A stretch of 64,000 nt of DNA from contig JAFQKF010000047.1 of NCBI GenBank assembly GCA_017397105.1, forward strand, positions 1 through 64,000, written 5' to 3'. The notes under the pieces were generated by a model. It was given only the letters and a program-made list of their open reading frames with translations, searched no databases and was not told where the DNA came from. This DNA is from Clostridia bacterium (GTDB taxonomy: Bacteria; Bacillota; Clostridia; Oscillospirales; Acutalibacteraceae). The position numbers and the translations under genes were made by a program. Each line of letters starts with the position of its first letter. The first letter of the stretch is position 1. Of this stretch, positions 9,004 through 17,141 are shown piece by piece.

Positions 9004-9121
9004 TTACCAAACAAAAAAGTTATATCACATTTCCGATATATCGAAAGTCGACTCAAAAAAATGTATAGATTACGAAGGCAACTATCTCTAAAGGGGCAAT
9101 GACAGGAAAAAGAAATCCCAT
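9004..9121 (-). pseudogene. decayed copy of the small hydrophobic protein gene (module B)
   Basis: Ribosome binding site and start (AAGGAGGTGAAAATAA-ATGGGA) are almost identical to those of the copy at 8141-8275. The intact frame runs only 22 codons (MGFLFPVIAPLEIVAFVIYTFF) to a TGA at 9053. Removing one T from the seven-T run just before that stop restores a frame reading ESTFDISEM, then TGA, then YNFFVW and TAA at 9004. This matches the 'FEPILDISGMWFDYFI' end of the 44-aa paralog, with TGA in place of the TGG for Trp. So the copy carries one frameshift, one nonsense change and a small internal deletion. A sequencing slip in the T-run is possible but would not explain the TGA. Confidence 0.65.
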
Positions 9122-9150
9122 TTATTTTCACCTCCTTGTTATATAATAGC

Positions 9151-10056
9151 TCAACCAAGACCCAATAAGGATAAAATTATGCCTACGGGTATAACTAAAC
9201 CTACAAGGAGTGGATAAAAAGCACTACCGAGCATTGATGTGGAATTGCTGAAAAACGCAGCAACGCCTGAACCGATTTCACGGAACGTTGCCCCAAGAAG
9301 CTCCAGGAAATTCTGGGGAGTCTTTTCTAGTACGTTTATTACTATTGTGTCGAAATTTCTGTTGGTATTTTTGGCGTCGTTCATTCTGATTGAGAAGGCG
9401 TCACCGGCTTTTTGATGCTCTAATTTATATTTGCAGTCAGTTTTAACCCATTCGCCGTTTTTATTCTGAACTGTAAAATGCAATGTGTTAAGTCGCTCTT
9501 CAAAGTTTTCTTCATAAATTGTTTTAGATGCAAGCAGAATGTGTTCACTGAGGTCGACTTCCCTGCTTTCTTCTACTGACAGTTCTGATGTTGTAAATAT
9601 CGGGGTGCCGGTGAACAAAACTATGTAATTGAAATGATATTCACGAATAATGTCGGAACCGTCAGTTGAGCCACCGGATTCAACAATATACATACAATAA
9701 TCGGTTTTTTCTTCGAAAATACTCTTATCTACAGGGAAAAAAGCGAAGTTTCTGGAACTGTTGAAGAACTTAATTCCTTCAATCAGAGTGTTGGTTTCAC
9801 TGTTGACGTAACTTTTAATAAGAGTTCTTTCTCCGTTTTTGCCGATTTTCAGAAGATCTGCCTGTTTCAGGGGTTTGTCCATCAGTGAGACGGCTGTTGA
9901 CATTACAAGGCCGGGTACATTGTCACTGGTGTATCCGATGAAGACTCTTTCGGAATCATATATCTTGTGATCGGCATAAACAAAAGTCGAGTAATAGGTA
10001 AATAGGGTGATAATCACTAACAAAAAAGCAATAAATCTTTTAATATGTGTTTTCAT
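9151..10056 (-). CDS. exported protein with C-terminal membrane segment (module A)
   Basis: 301 aa. ATG at 10056 is chosen: TAAGGAG lies 5 nt upstream and a signal peptide follows (MKTHIKRFIAFLLVIITL..., cleavage after VYA). The region upstream in this frame overlaps the small ORF at 10068-10211 and is not coding in this frame. The mature region is beta-rich without a recognised domain; the C-terminus is hydrophobic (YPLLVGLVIPVGIILSLLGLG). It is paralogous to the lipoprotein at 7177-8121 by shared motifs and layout, though without a lipobox Cys. The stop codon of the preceding small ORF is part of this gene's ribosome binding site, so the two are probably translationally coupled. Confidence 0.75.
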   Translation of the reverse strand: MKTHIKRFIAFLLVIITLFTYYSTFVYADHKIYDSERVFIGYTSDNVPGLVMSTAVSLMDKPLKQADLLKIGKNGERTLIKSYVNSETNTLIEGIKFFNSSRNFAFFPVDKSIFEEKTDYCMYIVESGGSTDGSDIIREYHFNYIVLFTGTPIFTTSELSVEESREVDLSEHILLASKTIYEENFEERLNTLHFTVQNKNGEWVKTDCKYKLEHQKAGDAFSIRMNDAKNTNRNFDTIVINVLEKTPQNFLELLGATFREIGSGVAAFFSNSTSMLGSAFYPLLVGLVIPVGIILSLLGLG

Positions 10057-10067
10057 TATGCAACTCC

Positions 10068-10211
10068 TTAAGAAAAATAATTTGCCCATATTTCCATAAT
10101 GTTTGATACAACGTTTGAAGTGGCCTCGAAACCGCCAAAAAGTATAGAGAACGGTGCCAGCAAAATCGTAACAGGAGCCAATAACGGTATCAGAAAGAAA
10201 ATAATTCCCAC
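10068..10211 (-). CDS. 47-aa hydrophobic small protein (module A)
   Basis: GTG start at 10211 follows AAAGGTGGTGAG; a second GTG 9 nt upstream overlaps that ribosome binding site and is less likely. The product starts MGIIFFLIPLLAPVTILLAP, followed by a less hydrophobic segment and the tail IMEIWANYFS. The M-G-I start, the 'LLAPF' motif, a central G..F(E) and the W-x-N/D-Y-F end are shared with the 44-aa protein at 8141-8275. Its TAA is embedded in the ribosome binding site of the next gene. It is the first gene of the minus-strand array, divergent from galT. Probably one transmembrane helix; role unknown. Confidence 0.7.
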   Translation of the reverse strand: MGIIFFLIPLLAPVTILLAPFSILFGGFEATSNVVSNIMEIWANYFS

Positions 10212-10296
10212 ACAACTCACCACCTTTCTTTTGATTTAGCATAAATAAAGACAACTTTTTTTATGTAAAAGTTCACTTAATTTTAAATTTTTAGTC

Positions 10297-10325
10297 TTGA
10301 ACATATTGTAGGAAGGCATTATAAT
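10297..10325 (+). promoter_or_regulatory. promoter of galT
   Basis: TTGAAC (10297-10302), 17-bp spacer, TATAAT (10320-10325), about 70 bp before the galT start. Confidence 0.75.
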
Positions 10326-10395
10326 AAAACTATCAGAATTCAGTAAATAAATTACGTGTGTTTGGTAAATTTTTTATGAAATCGGAGGAAATACA

Positions 10396-11886
10396 ATGAA
10401 TATTTATCAGGCAATAAATGCTCTTTGCGATTACGCTTGCGAGAATAAGCTTATCGAAAAGGCGGACAGAATCTTTTGCATCAATCAGATAATCGACGTT
10501 CTTTCCATGGATGCCTTTGAAGATATAAAGCCTGAGGGTGACGCAGCTCTTGAGGATATACTCAGAGTTATTCTTGACTATGCGTGTGAAAATTCTCTTT
10601 GTGAGGATTCAGTTGTTTTCCGTGATTTGCTTGATACAAAGATTATGGGTATTCTCACTCCCAAGCCCTCCTGCGTAATCAGCAAATTCAATTCTCTCTA
10701 TGCCGAATCACCCGAAGCGGCAACGGATTATTATTACAATCTCAGCCGTAAGACCGATTATATCCGCGAGTACCGCATTAAAAACGATATGAAGTGGGTA
10801 ACCTCAACCGATTACGGAGATATTGATATTACAGTAAACCTTTCAAAGCCCGAAAAAGACCCCAAAGCAATTGCAGCGGCAAAGAATGCAAAGCAAAGCG
10901 GATACCCCAAATGTATGCTCTGCATTGAGAATGAGGGCTATGCAGGCAGGGTTAATCACCCCGCACGTCAGAATCACCGCATAATTCCCATAACGGTAAA
11001 CGGTGAGAATTGGTTTATGCAGTATTCTCCCTACGTTTATTATAATGAGCACTGCATCGTACTCAACGGCAGTCACACTCCTATGAAGATTGACAAAGCC
11101 GCTTTTGATAAGCTCTTCGATTTTGTAAAGCTTTTCCCCCATTACTTTGTAGGCTCCAATGCTGATTTGCCGATTGTAGGCGGTTCAATTCTTGCTCACG
11201 AGCATTTCCAGGGCGGCAGATATACCTTTGCAATGGCTAAGGCGCCCGTTGAAACCGATATAACTTTCAAGGGCTTTGAGGATGTTAAGGCGGGTATTGT
11301 AAAATGGCCTATGTCCGTTATCAGACTCAGCGGCAAGGATACCGCAAGAATCACCGAGCTTGCAGGTAAAATCCTTGAAAAATGGCGCGATTATACCGAT
11401 GAGGAAGCGTTCATAATCAGCAAAACAGATGACGGCGTGCCTCACAATGCCATTACACCCATTGCAAGATGCGTTGACGGTGTGTTTGAACTTGACCTTG
11501 TTCTCAGAAACAATATAACAACCGAGGAATGCCCCGACGGTTATTATCATCCCCATCCCGAGTATCATCATATCAAGAAAGAGAATATCGGTCTTATCGA
11601 GGTTATGGGTCTTGCTGTTCTGCCCTCAAGACTTAAGAGCGAAATGCAGGAGCTTCAGAGAGCGATGCTTGCAGGGGAGGATATCGCCGCAAATGCGCTT
11701 ATTGCAAAGCACGCCGAGTGGGCTGATATGATTAAGTCCAAGTATGAGATTAACGAGCAGAATATAGAAAAGATTATTCAGGATGAAATCGGAATTGTTT
11801 TCTCCGCTATTCTTGAGCAGTGCGGTGTATTCAGCCGTGATGAGCAGGGCAAAAAGCAGTTCCTTCGTTTTGTTGAAAGCGTATAA
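10396..11886 (+). CDS. galT: UDP-glucose--hexose-1-phosphate uridylyltransferase (type 2 GalT)
   Basis: 496 aa, the usual length of the Gram-positive GalT family 2. It exchanges UMP between UDP-glucose and galactose-1-phosphate in the Leloir pathway, in the cytosol. Seen in the sequence: an N-terminal helical region typical of this family, 'NHPARQNHRIIPI' in the centre, and the active-site-like 'ILAHEHFQGG' (about residue 268). ATG at 10396 follows CGGAGGAAA. The gene is monocistronic, with its own promoter and a terminator; galK and galE are not in the window. It reads divergently from the small-ORF/secreted-protein array. Confidence 0.93.
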   Translation: MNIYQAINALCDYACENKLIEKADRIFCINQIIDVLSMDAFEDIKPEGDAALEDILRVILDYACENSLCEDSVVFRDLLDTKIMGILTPKPSCVISKFNSLYAESPEAATDYYYNLSRKTDYIREYRIKNDMKWVTSTDYGDIDITVNLSKPEKDPKAIAAAKNAKQSGYPKCMLCIENEGYAGRVNHPARQNHRIIPITVNGENWFMQYSPYVYYNEHCIVLNGSHTPMKIDKAAFDKLFDFVKLFPHYFVGSNADLPIVGGSILAHEHFQGGRYTFAMAKAPVETDITFKGFEDVKAGIVKWPMSVIRLSGKDTARITELAGKILEKWRDYTDEEAFIISKTDDGVPHNAITPIARCVDGVFELDLVLRNNITTEECPDGYYHPHPEYHHIKKENIGLIEVMGLAVLPSRLKSEMQELQRAMLAGEDIAANALIAKHAEWADMIKSKYEINEQNIEKIIQDEIGIVFSAILEQCGVFSRDEQGKKQFLRFVESV

Positions 11887-11893
11887 AAAAAAT

Positions 11894-11925
11894 ACCGCCC
11901 ACAGATTTTTACATCTGCGGGCGGT
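11894..11925. terminator. bidirectional intrinsic terminator
   Basis: A 13-bp stem with one mismatch (11894-11906 with 11913-11925), with A-runs before and T-runs after it. It separates convergent galT and the aconitase-X genes. Confidence 0.85.
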
Positions 11926-11935
11926 GATTTTTTGA

Positions 11936-12376
11936 TTATTCAACTGTAACTGTGCCGTCTTCGTCAACGGTAATCTTCATTCCGTCCTTAACGTAGTCAA
12001 GGAATTCCTGACCGAGGCAGTCAACTGTTACCATGGGTTCGTCAGCCCATACTGCTGCGAGAACTGCGCCTGCGCAAGCAAGGGAGTCGATATGCTCGGA
12101 GAAGAGCATGCAGGTGGGGTTTCTCTTCATAGCGTTTGCGCAGTAGAGAACCATACCGCCTGTGGTGGAGCCGATGGTCTGAGGAAGGCAGAGAGCTGTT
12201 CCTACCATGGGCTTGTTGTAAAGATCAGCATTGTTCTGATCGCCGCATTTTGCTTCTTTATCGCCGAACTGAAGAGCGTTCTGGAAGGAAGCGAGGGTGT
12301 TGAAACCGCCGTGAGAAACGAGTGCGTTAGCTGTGCATTTGCCTGCAACAACGGGGCGTCCTTTAAACTGTTTCAT
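11936..12376 (-). CDS. aconitase X swivel-domain subunit
   Basis: 146 aa. It matches the AcnX swivel domain (DUF126) family: 'KGRPVVAGKCTANALVSHGGFN' pattern, 'LCLPQTIGSTTGG' and 'AAVWADEPMVTVDCLGQEFLD'. AcnX enzymes are relatives of aconitase; characterised ones dehydrate cis-3-hydroxy-L-proline (bacteria) or mevalonate 5-phosphate (archaea). In many bacteria the swivel and catalytic domains are fused; here they are separate genes with one base between the large-subunit stop and this ATG, so coupled translation and a heterodimer are likely. The substrate cannot be decided from sequence. Confidence 0.85.
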   Translation of the reverse strand: MKQFKGRPVVAGKCTANALVSHGGFNTLASFQNALQFGDKEAKCGDQNNADLYNKPMVGTALCLPQTIGSTTGGMVLYCANAMKRNPTCMLFSEHIDSLACAGAVLAAVWADEPMVTVDCLGQEFLDYVKDGMKITVDEDGTVTVE

Positions 12377-12377
12377 C

Positions 12378-13664
12378 TTACTTTGCCTCCTTTGTGATTA
12401 TGTCAAGAATCTCGTCACTCTTGTAGTAACGGGAAGTTGTGTATGTTCTGAGCTTGTTGGAGTTGGTGATAACGGGCATCTTCTTGCAAAGGGGATTGTT
12501 CATGTACATAAGAGGGCAGATGTAGCTGAGAACAACGCCTGTTGCCTTAAGCTTTGCAGCGTAAGGAGTTTTGTTGAAAGCTTCAACAACAGCGGGAGCT
12601 GCGGTGAAAACGGTGGGAACGGAAACCTTCTTGAGGCCGTTCTTCTTAAGACCTTCAACAACGTTATCGGTCCACTCAATAAGCTGAGCGTGTGAAAGAT
12701 GGGGGCAGCCTACGAAGCAAAGCTTGGGGGTTGCGTTCTTATCTTTCCACATAACGGGGTAGTTAGCCTGAACTCTTTCGAGCTCTGCATCGTCAACAAC
12801 GTAAACCTTAGCGCCTTCTTCAATGAGGCTTTCGCCCATTTCAACAGCTTCGGGAGTAAGGTTTTCAATGTGATAAAGGCCAACAGCGCCGTTTGAAGCG
12901 GTAGCTGCGCCGAAATCCTTAAGGTAAGCCTTGGTATCACCGTCAAGCTCGGTGCCGATCCACTTATCAAGACCCTTGATGAAGGGAACGTCTTCCATTA
13001 CCTTCATGCCGATTGCGGAGCCGAGAATCTGAGCCTCAGGCTTCTTTGTAGTTTTAACTTCAACAATCCAGGTGGCCTTTCTGCCTTCATCGGTAACAAG
13101 ACCGAAATAGGGAACTCTGCCAACGATTGAGCCGAAAAGCTCGATGATGCCGGAGTTTCTGTTGCAGCGGGCGCCGAGAACGGAGTTAGCGTAAACAACA
13201 GCCGAGGATTCAGCCCACGAAAGAACTTCGCCCTTCTTGGGAACGTTGCCTACTTCGTCCATGTAGCAGGTGCAGGTGTAGGACTTGTCATCGATAAGGC
13301 CGAGCTTTGAAAGCTGAGCGTCGTAACTGTTCTGCATGCTGTACATAAACTTGTTGAAAATAAGCTTCTGAAGGAAGTTAGCGGGCACGTTTTTATCGAG
13401 AGGCTTGGGATCAACAGAGAACTTCTGCTGAGAAATAGCGCCGCCTGCGATAAGCTGATCCATAAGATCATAAACGGGCTTCATAACTTTAAGACCGAAG
13501 CTTGTAACAAGGTGACCCATTTTGCTCTCAACGGGAACCATTTTGGTTGCGCCGAAAGCTTCGCCGTAAAGAACGAGGGTTTTCATAACCTTTGCCATGG
13601 CTTCGCCCTTGGAGCCGTTGAGAATATCAAGCTCCTCCTGCGTAAGATTCATTTTGTACTCCAT
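12378..13664 (-). CDS. aconitase X catalytic subunit
   Basis: 428 aa, AcnX catalytic-domain (DUF521) family. Seen: N-terminal 'LTQEELDILNGSKGEAMAKVM', 'MGHLVTSFG', a cysteine-containing 'TCTCYMDEVGNVP' segment, 'NSVLGARCNRNSG', and 'CFVGCPHLS', which carry the cysteines and histidine expected near the Fe-S cluster or metal site. Together with the downstream swivel subunit it should form a hydro-lyase of the aconitase superfamily. Start at 13664 follows AAAGGATGAATTGTT. No proline racemase, hydroxyproline or mevalonate gene lies nearby, so neither known AcnX activity is supported by context; a broader hydroxy-acid dehydratase role is possible. Confidence 0.85.
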   Translation of the reverse strand: MEYKMNLTQEELDILNGSKGEAMAKVMKTLVLYGEAFGATKMVPVESKMGHLVTSFGLKVMKPVYDLMDQLIAGGAISQQKFSVDPKPLDKNVPANFLQKLIFNKFMYSMQNSYDAQLSKLGLIDDKSYTCTCYMDEVGNVPKKGEVLSWAESSAVVYANSVLGARCNRNSGIIELFGSIVGRVPYFGLVTDEGRKATWIVEVKTTKKPEAQILGSAIGMKVMEDVPFIKGLDKWIGTELDGDTKAYLKDFGAATASNGAVGLYHIENLTPEAVEMGESLIEEGAKVYVVDDAELERVQANYPVMWKDKNATPKLCFVGCPHLSHAQLIEWTDNVVEGLKKNGLKKVSVPTVFTAAPAVVEAFNKTPYAAKLKATGVVLSYICPLMYMNNPLCKKMPVITNSNKLRTYTTSRYYKSDEILDIITKEAK

Positions 13665-13701
13665 AACAATTCATCCTTTCAAATTGAAGTGAAAGTGGAA
13701 A

Positions 13702-13730
13702 ACTTTAACTCACACCTGCATTAAAATCAA
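13702..13730 (-). promoter_or_regulatory. likely promoter of the aconitase-X pair
   Basis: On the minus strand: TTGATT (13730-13725), 17-bp spacer, TAAAGT (13707-13702), about 40 bp before the start at 13664. The rest of this 306-bp gap (13665-13970) holds only the divergent promoter described next. Confidence 0.5.
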
Positions 13731-13885
13731 GTGTTGTATGTAAAAATATTGTAACATTATCCGCTATTAAAAATCAATATGTAAATTAATTATTAACAAC
13801 AAAATTTTACGCTTTTTTTGTGAAAAACATCCAAAGTGTCTGTGTAGTGTAAATGGTATATCGAGTATGGAAGATATCTTTTTTC

Positions 13886-13914
13886 TTGACAATATAAATA
13901 AATTGTATTAAAAT
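13886..13914 (+). promoter_or_regulatory. promoter of the metallophosphoesterase/PHP operon
   Basis: TTGACA (13886-13891), 17-bp spacer, TAAAAT (13909-13914), consensus -35 box. Confidence 0.75.
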
Positions 13915-13970
13915 AACTCTATTATATTGGAGGATTTGTGAAATTCGCCATTAATTTTTGGGAGGTAAAG

Positions 13971-15452
13971 ATGAAAAAAATGTTCAAAAAATCCGTAAGC
14001 ATTGTTTTGTGCATTGCTATGGTAATGTGCGCTTGCTGTGCAGGCGTATGGGCTGATGAAGCCGTGGAAACAGGCAAGGAGCCTGTAAGAATTTCCAACG
14101 TTATCAACGGTGATACCGCTTCTTCAAGAGGCTTTTGCTGGTATACAAAGAGCAATACCGCAACCAAGGTTGAGGTTTTCAATGAGCTCGGCGAAGCAGT
14201 GACTGCAACGGTAACTCCCGCTGATGTTTTTGAGTGGGAAGGTATGTTCGTTCACAAGGCTACCGTAAGCGGTCTTGAAGCAGGCAAGGCTTATACCTAC
14301 CGTGTAGGCGACGGCGAGGTATGGAGCGAAACAGGTTCTTTCACCACCGATAATCAGGACGATAAGGTAGACTTTATCGCTATTGCTGACGTTCAGGCAG
14401 GCAATCAGGAGAATTTTGACAAGGGCGCAGCCGTTCTTGCAAAGGCTTTTGAGTATATGCCCGCAGCAGATTTCGTTGCAAATCTCGGTGACTTCACTGA
14501 TGACAGTGACAATGAAGAATGGGATTATTACGATAATTCCTTCGGCGCAATGAACCTCAATTACACCCTCGCTCCCATATCCGGCAACCATGACGGTCTC
14601 GGCGTTGAGAACTGGTTCAACAATATGTTCAATCTTGACACTACCGAAAGTGTTCAGACTTCCGACGGCGTAAACTATTCATTTGATTACGGCAACGTTC
14701 ACGTTGCTGTTCTTAACACAAACGATATTCTTTCAATCTCCATTCCTCAGCTCAACTGGCTTAAGAATGATATGAACGGCACTGATAAGGATTGGAAAAT
14801 CGTTTTCATGCACAAGTCACCCTACAGCCTCGGCAAGGATGCAAAGTGGCCCGATGCTCTTTATCTTCAGGAGTCTCTTACAAGAGTTCTCGATTCATGC
14901 AACGTTGACCTTGTTATGTCCGGTCACGATCATATGTATCTCAGAACAAAGCCTCTCACCGGTAACAAGCTTAACGACAGCGGCGTAACCTACGTTCTTG
15001 CAGGCACCGCAGGCGCAAAGAGATATGAAATCAGAAGCTTCCTTGCTGATTACTTCCTTGATACCGATTTCATCGGCGCTCTTACCGTTCAGAAGGACGG
15101 CTACGGCAACTATTGGAACGGAACTGACTGGAACAGCACTAAGGAAACCAACATCGGCGGATGCTTCAACACAGTAAGCATTGACGGCGGAACACTTACC
15201 CTTAAGTCGTATATTCTTGGCGATGAAACTCAGGAAGCAACTCAGATTGATGAGTACACCGTTACAAAGACAACCGGTCAGAACAAGGCAACCTTCTCGG
15301 GTGATAATACCACAAGCGAAACGGAATACAATCTTGGCATAGTTCCCTCATTCTTCGGCCTTGCAGCTTATACTTTTACAAGCTGGCTTCCCAGATTCCT
15401 TGCGATGGTTCCCGAGCTTCTCTACGTTTTCATTACAGAAGATACATTCTAA
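13971..15452 (+). CDS. exported purple-acid-phosphatase-like metallophosphoesterase
   Basis: 493 aa from ATG at 13971, which follows GGGAGGTAAAG and opens a signal peptide (MKKMFKKSVSIVLCIAM...). An in-frame GTG at 13938 also has a GGAGG, but starting there would put 11 non-hydrophobic residues before the signal. Domains: an Ig/FnIII-like N-terminal domain (about residues 35-115) as in purple acid phosphatases, then a calcineurin-like phosphoesterase fold with metal-binding motifs 'ADVQ', 'GDFTDD', 'GNHDG' and 'GHDH'. It probably hydrolyses phosphate esters outside the cell, perhaps for phosphate or nucleotide scavenging. The C-terminus ends in an aromatic, hydrophobic ~30-residue tail. It is followed 44 bp later by an exported PHP-domain protein, likely in the same operon. 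Confidence 0.85.
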   Translation: MKKMFKKSVSIVLCIAMVMCACCAGVWADEAVETGKEPVRISNVINGDTASSRGFCWYTKSNTATKVEVFNELGEAVTATVTPADVFEWEGMFVHKATVSGLEAGKAYTYRVGDGEVWSETGSFTTDNQDDKVDFIAIADVQAGNQENFDKGAAVLAKAFEYMPAADFVANLGDFTDDSDNEEWDYYDNSFGAMNLNYTLAPISGNHDGLGVENWFNNMFNLDTTESVQTSDGVNYSFDYGNVHVAVLNTNDILSISIPQLNWLKNDMNGTDKDWKIVFMHKSPYSLGKDAKWPDALYLQESLTRVLDSCNVDLVMSGHDHMYLRTKPLTGNKLNDSGVTYVLAGTAGAKRYEIRSFLADYFLDTDFIGALTVQKDGYGNYWNGTDWNSTKETNIGGCFNTVSIDGGTLTLKSYILGDETQEATQIDEYTVTKTTGQNKATFSGDNTTSETEYNLGIVPSFFGLAAYTFTSWLPRFLAMVPELLYVFITEDTF

Positions 15453-15496
15453 TAAAAAGTTTGTTTATCGAAAGCAATTAAACAGGAGGTAAGGTT

Positions 15497-17041
15497 ATGA
15501 AAAAATTCAAAAAAGCAGTTGCTCTTATTTGCGCTGCCTTAATGCTTACGTCAGCGGTTTGCGTCGGCGCGGCGGATGCGGATGCTTCGCTTGATACGGG
15601 CATCGATTACACAATCAGCAACCCCTATAAAGACGTTGACTGGCTTAACTATAAGCAGTATAAAGCGGACCTTCACAGCCACACTACCGCAAGTGACGGT
15701 TCGGACACTCTCAAGGATATGACCGAAGCACACTATGCTGCAGGATTTGATATTGTTGCAGTCAGTGATCACGGTGTTACCGATTACGGATGGATTGAGC
15801 AGAACTACACCCCTGCATTGCGTTTCTTCATCAAGGCTTTCAAGGATGGCAGAGGTCAGTATATCGAAGACCTTGATTACAGCGGCACCGCTGCAAACGG
15901 TAATACTTATAAGTATGAAGAAACCAAAAACGGCGATTATTACACTCAGTACGATGCAAACGGCAACGCAGGTCAGGCAATGATGCGCGTTCCTTTTGCA
16001 AATGAGCATAATCCCACTTCCATCAATAACGCTCATGTAAACTCCTGGTTTGTTGACTGGGGTGACGGAAGACTCGGCGGCACAAGCGACTATATCACTC
16101 CCATCAAGACTATTGACGAAATGGGCGGCGGTCTTACCGTAATCAATCATCCCGGTGAATATACAAATGCCCGTGATGAAATCTATGCAGCGGATGCTTA
16201 TAATATTGAAGATATTGCCTACAATTACAAAATCAACAAGTTTGCAGGCCTTCTTACAGATTATGAAAGCTGCATCGGCGTTGATATGAACAGCAAGGGC
16301 GACGGCAGAACCCGTTTTGACAGAAAGCTCTGGGATATTCTCCTTCAGAGAGTTGTTCCTACCGGCAGAAACGTTCTCGGTATCGCTACCAGCGATGCTC
16401 ACAGCACAGGCGTTGTTTACACAGGTTATACCATGATGTGCATGGAATCCAATACTGTTGATAATCTTTACAACTGTATGAAGAACGGTGAATTCTTTGC
16501 AGCAAGCAAGAATCTCGGCAACTATGAAGAGCTTAAAGAAATCGCTGATTTCCTTACAAAAGAAACCGATCCCGAAAAGAAGGCAATGGGCGAAGAACTC
16601 ACAAAGATTTACAAGAATATTGAAGTTCAGAATGCAAACGGCGAAGATGGCGACGGATACGAAGCCCCCGCAGACGTTGACGCTCCTACCGTTAATGCTG
16701 TTATCGTCTCTGATGAGCTTGATACCATTACTCTTGTAACCTCCGCTGATGCATTGAACATCAGATGGATTGCGGACGGTGAATGCATCGCCACAGGCAA
16801 CACTATTGACCTTGACGATTACAGCGATTCTATCGGCAGCTATGTCCGTGCTGAAATCTTCGGCAAGGGCGGCATCGTTTACACCCAGCCGTTCACCCTT
16901 GAGTATGACGGAGCTCCCGAGGCTCAGGATAACAGCTATATCGACCTTTGGTTCCTTGCAAGCTTTATTCCCGATAATATCGTAAGACTTGTTGGTATGT
17001 TCCCCTTCTTCCAGCAGCTTCTTGACCTTATCGGCGGCTGA
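15497..17041 (+). CDS. exported PHP-domain putative phosphoesterase
   Basis: 514 aa. ATG at 15497 after AGGAGGTAAGG; signal peptide with cleavage near VGAA. The PHP metal-binding motifs are present in order: 'ADLHSHTTASDGS' (H-x-H), 'VSDHG', 'INHPGEY' and 'TSDAHS', so a metal-dependent phosphoesterase is likely. A linker and a small beta-domain (about residues 395-475) follow, ending in a hydrophobic tail similar in kind to that of the upstream protein. PHP enzymes are usually cytosolic; an exported one beside an exported purple acid phosphatase suggests joint breakdown of an extracellular phosphorylated compound. The substrate is unknown. Confidence 0.82.
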   Translation: MKKFKKAVALICAALMLTSAVCVGAADADASLDTGIDYTISNPYKDVDWLNYKQYKADLHSHTTASDGSDTLKDMTEAHYAAGFDIVAVSDHGVTDYGWIEQNYTPALRFFIKAFKDGRGQYIEDLDYSGTAANGNTYKYEETKNGDYYTQYDANGNAGQAMMRVPFANEHNPTSINNAHVNSWFVDWGDGRLGGTSDYITPIKTIDEMGGGLTVINHPGEYTNARDEIYAADAYNIEDIAYNYKINKFAGLLTDYESCIGVDMNSKGDGRTRFDRKLWDILLQRVVPTGRNVLGIATSDAHSTGVVYTGYTMMCMESNTVDNLYNCMKNGEFFAASKNLGNYEELKEIADFLTKETDPEKKAMGEELTKIYKNIEVQNANGEDGDGYEAPADVDAPTVNAVIVSDELDTITLVTSADALNIRWIADGECIATGNTIDLDDYSDSIGSYVRAEIFGKGGIVYTQPFTLEYDGAPEAQDNSYIDLWFLASFIPDNIVRLVGMFPFFQQLLDLIGG

Positions 17042-17056
17042 TAAGATTTAAATTTT

Positions 17057-17087
17057 AAGCGGCAGTCATTTTAAATGATTGCCGCTT
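17057..17087 (+). terminator. intrinsic terminator of the phosphoesterase operon
   Basis: A 15-bp arm pair (17057-17071 with 17073-17087, one G:U) with the innermost pairs forming the loop, followed by TTTTATAT. Confidence 0.85.
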
Positions 17088-17105
17088 TTTATATGTGATA
17101 TGAAA

Positions 17106-17135
17106 CAAGCCTCAACCTGAAACGGTTGAGGCTTG
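17106..17135. terminator. hairpin at the 3' end of the GH2 gene
   Basis: A perfect 12-bp stem (17106-17117 with 17124-17135, loop TGAAAC) lies just after the GH2 stop at 17142. The U-tract is good on the plus strand (TTTTTT) and weak on the minus strand, so it may work mainly as a second stop for the plus-strand operon. Confidence 0.65.
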
Positions 17136-17141
17136 TGTTTT

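Noticed and set aside
9004-9121. TGA read as Trp (alternative genetic code) in the small-ORF copy.
   Set aside because: Other genes in the window use TGA as stop (for example in ATGA overlaps) and TGG for Trp; the same copy also carries a frameshift, so decay is the simpler reading.
10057-10254. Longer N-terminus for the 301-aa exported protein (start at 10254).
   Set aside because: That stretch is the shadow frame of the 47-aa small ORF, and the signal peptide begins at 10056.
15551-16402. 283-codon minus-strand ORF opposite the PHP gene.
   Set aside because: It is antisense to a clear coding gene, has no ribosome binding site and no family resemblance; long shadow frames are common here because of codon bias.
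17106-17135. Hairpin as a repeat element or attachment site.
   Set aside because: A single copy next to a stop codon with a U-tract; a terminator is sufficient.
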